DNA of 15,899 nt from positions 1-15,899 of the forward strand of contig CAKUJB010000031.1 of assembly GCA_934661165.1 (NCBI GenBank). Direction: 5' to 3'. Both the position numbers and the translations under genes were made by a program. Under the pieces are notes generated by a model. It worked only from the letters and a program-made list of their open reading frames with translations. It searched no databases and was not told the origin of the DNA. Source of the DNA: an uncultured Microbacteriaceae bacterium (GTDB lineage Bacteria > Actinomycetota > Actinomycetes > Actinomycetales > Microbacteriaceae). Positions 15,225-15,899 of the stretch are shown here, piece after piece (position 1 is the first letter of the stretch; each line of letters starts with the position of its first letter).

Positions 15225-15285
15225 GGATGAATGCGCGGCAGCAGGACCGAATCCGCGGATATCTCCTGCCCTCGCGCATTCATCC
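15225..15285. repeat. 61-bp interrupted palindrome built on the GAATGCGCG word
   Basis: GGATGAATGCGCG (15225-15237) and CGCGCATTCATCC (15273-15285) are perfect 13-bp inverted repeats. After a 3-nt bulge on each side the arms continue with GCAGGA (15241-15246) and TCCTGC (15264-15269). The centre is a 10-bp palindrome ATCCGCGGAT (15251-15260). No gene overlaps it. It could be a hairpin in RNA or a protein-binding site; function unknown. Confidence 0.7.
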
Positions 15286-15290
15286 GGCTG

Positions 15291-15302
15291 TCGCGATCGC
15301 GA
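15291..15302. repeat. 12-bp perfect palindrome
   Basis: TCGCGATCGCGA is fully self-complementary and lies 5 nt after the larger palindrome. Short palindromes of G and C occur by chance in such DNA, so a role is uncertain. Confidence 0.35.
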
Positions 15303-15330
15303 GAGCGCGCGTGCGGGATGCGACGCGGCT

Positions 15331-15352
15331 CGCGCGCCGGATCCGGCGCGCG
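15331..15352. terminator. 22-bp perfect palindrome, possible terminator of the former tRNA gene
   Basis: The half-site CGCGCGCCGGA is followed by its exact reverse complement, so RNA from either strand folds into a 9-bp G/C stem with a GATC loop. On the minus strand it begins 18 nt after the 3' end of the tRNA-Val remnant, where a tRNA terminator is expected. No T-run follows. Confidence 0.45.
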
Positions 15353-15370
15353 GCCGAGGGGAGGATGCGG

Positions 15371-15412
15371 TGGGCGATACCAGACTCGAACTGATGACCT
15401 CTTCGGTGTGAA
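15371..15412 (-). pseudogene. tRNA-Val(CAC) 3' fragment, from anticodon loop to discriminator base
   Basis: Read on the minus strand, the parts of a tRNA appear in order: anticodon loop TTCACAC with anticodon CAC (valine), 3' anticodon-stem strand CGAAG, variable AGGTC, T-stem ATCAG, T-loop TTCGAGT, T-stem CTGGT, acceptor strand ATCGCCC and discriminator A, followed by CC. The T-arm pairs fully, with one wobble. The 5' side is missing: the five bases before the loop do not pair with CGAAG, there is no D-arm, and the required 5' acceptor GGGCGAT is not found on this strand up to the window end. The break falls exactly at the 5' edge of the anticodon loop, typical of an attachment-site remnant left by an element integrated in a tRNA gene. 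Confidence 0.7.
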
Positions 15413-15640
15413 GCGGCCCAGGCCCTACCTTGATTGCTCCGACTTCTCAGGGTTTCCCCTGATCAGCCGGCAGGTTGAGTGTACCCCTAATGACCGCTCA
15501 CGCCCGGCTGAGACTCGTCGCGATCCCACGCGATCCCACGCTGCGGCCGCGGATTGGGCGGTCGGCGGGATCCGCGAGGGCGATCGGTAGGGCACCGCGG
15601 TCGACGTCGGGAGGGCGGCGAGCTGGGCGTCGGGGGCCGC
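15413..15640. other. Gene-free stretch with lower G+C and small repeats
   Basis: No reading frame here looks like a protein gene. The first 90 bases are clearly less G+C-rich than the rest of the window. They contain a hairpin TCAGGG-TTTC-CCCTGA (15447-15462) and an 8-bp inverted pair TCAGCCGG (15463-15470) / CCGGCTGA (15504-15511). CGATCCCACG occurs twice in tandem at 15521-15540. At 15574-15599 lies a diverged copy of a module seen twice more further right. If the tRNA remnant is an attachment site, this would be the start of the inserted DNA. Confidence 0.4.
15574..15599 (+). repeat. Diverged copy of the 26-bp repeat module
   Basis: This stretch, beginning GCGAGGGCGATCGGTAGGGC, matches 15704-15729 and 15866-15891 at 24 of 26 positions (the two differences are C to T). 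It is the oldest-looking of three copies; its flanks match only loosely. Confidence 0.6.
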
Positions 15641-15737
15641 GACGTCGACGGGCTCGAGCTCGTCGAGGGCCAGCAGGGCGGCGAGCGGGCCGCCGGCGGA
15701 TGCGCGAGGGCGACCGGCAGGGCACCGCGCTGGACGC
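15641..15737 (+). repeat. 97-bp direct repeat, copy 1
   Basis: Identical to 15803-15899 at 95 of 97 positions, the differences being C/G at 15649 and T/C at 15660. The offset of 162 bp is a multiple of three, which would preserve a reading frame, but no frame stays convincing across the tract. Shorter variants of the word GGCAGGGCACCG followed by CTGGACG recur between the copies. Whether it encodes part of a repetitive protein starting beyond the window is open. Confidence 0.8.
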
Positions 15738-15802
15738 CGGCAGGGCGAGCAGCAGGGCGGCCGGCAGGGCACCGAGCTGGACGTCGACGGGGGACCGAGC
15801 TG

Positions 15803-15899
15803 GACGTCGAGGGGCTCGAGCCCGTCGAGGGCCAGCAGGGCGGCGAGCGGGCCGCCGGCGGATGCGCGAGGGCGACCGGCAGGGCACCGCGCTGGACGC
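15803..15899 (+). repeat. 97-bp direct repeat, copy 2 (reaches the window end)
   Basis: Second copy of the repeat at 15641-15737, running to the last base, so the true repeat may be longer and more copies may follow. The high identity over 97 bp next to diverged shorter copies suggests recent duplication or a collapsed tandem array in the assembly. Confidence 0.8.

Noticed and set aside
13649..15283. 544-codon open frame antisense to amt
   Set aside because: Low-complexity Arg/Asp/Glu/Ala sequence opposite a clear ammonium transporter; no motif or start signal.
15371..15445. Intact tRNA gene
   Set aside because: Only the 3' part from the anticodon loop is present; the 5' acceptor GGGCGAT, the D-arm and the 5' anticodon-stem strand are absent in the 75-nt span.
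15425..15772. Minus-strand 115-codon gene in the repeat tract
   Set aside because: Part of it has gene-like third positions, but the second repeat copy does not keep the frame, no start signal is seen, and the C-terminal part runs through the low-G+C gap; support is too weak.
15413..15899. Group I intron splitting the tRNA-Val gene
   Set aside because: Such introns usually sit within the anticodon triplet or just beside it, not at the 5' edge of the loop, and no 5' tRNA exon is found up to the window end.
15574..15899. CRISPR array
   Set aside because: Repeat unit is 97 bp with only two close copies and unequal spacing (130 and 162 bp), no uniform spacers and no cas genes.

Overview
The window is chromosomal DNA from a very G+C-rich actinobacterium (roughly 72% G+C by eye, almost every third codon position G or C). 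The family is most likely Microbacteriaceae or a close relative, judged from the DUF3000 / RNase D-HRDC / dxs neighbourhood, many GTG starts and leaderless-type promoters. A genus cannot be named from the sequence alone. Most of the window is conserved housekeeping sequence; I found no new defence, secretion or biosynthetic system.

Layout. (1) 1-4010, plus strand: the 3' part of aconitase (acnA, cut by the window edge), then dxs, the entry enzyme of the non-mevalonate isoprenoid pathway, only 14 nt downstream. (2) 4011-4128: a convergent junction with an 18-bp inverted repeat whose right arm lies inside the next gene. (3) 4089-9915, minus strand, read right to left: DUF3000 protein and RNase D/HRDC exonuclease (11-nt overlap), then thiolase and FadB-type multifunctional protein (2-nt gap; a beta-oxidation pair), then a small membrane protein. 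(4) 9916-9939: a 24-bp divergent promoter with interlocked -10 hexamers. (5) 9940-13718: a membrane-anchored alpha/beta hydrolase (+), a RibD-C/DHFR-type pyrimidine reductase (-) overlapping its tail by 49 bp, an SDR oxidoreductase (+) and a ZapE/AFG1-type ATPase (+). (6) 13719-15176: an ammonium transporter (amt) with a GlnR-type box upstream and a strong terminator downstream. (7) 15177-15899: no gene I can support. This stretch holds three palindromes, the 3' part of a tRNA-Val(CAC) gene broken at the anticodon loop, and degenerate direct repeats running off the window end.

How it fits together. The dxs, RNase D, DUF3000, pyrimidine reductase and ZapE-type genes resemble, from memory, a neighbourhood also found in mycobacteria (Rv2670c-Rv2682c), so this is a conserved actinobacterial block. 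The thiolase and FadB-like protein would carry out the hydratase, dehydrogenase and thiolysis steps of fatty acid degradation, feeding acetyl-CoA to the TCA cycle in which aconitase works. Amt is likely nitrogen-regulated.

Most worth a second look: the tRNA 3' remnant, which may mark one end of an integrated element to its right; a strongly over-represented word GAATGCG/CGCATTC, including a 13-bp inverted pair also found in dxs; the overlapping bidirectional leaderless promoter at 9922-9931; and the hairpin at 4052-4128.
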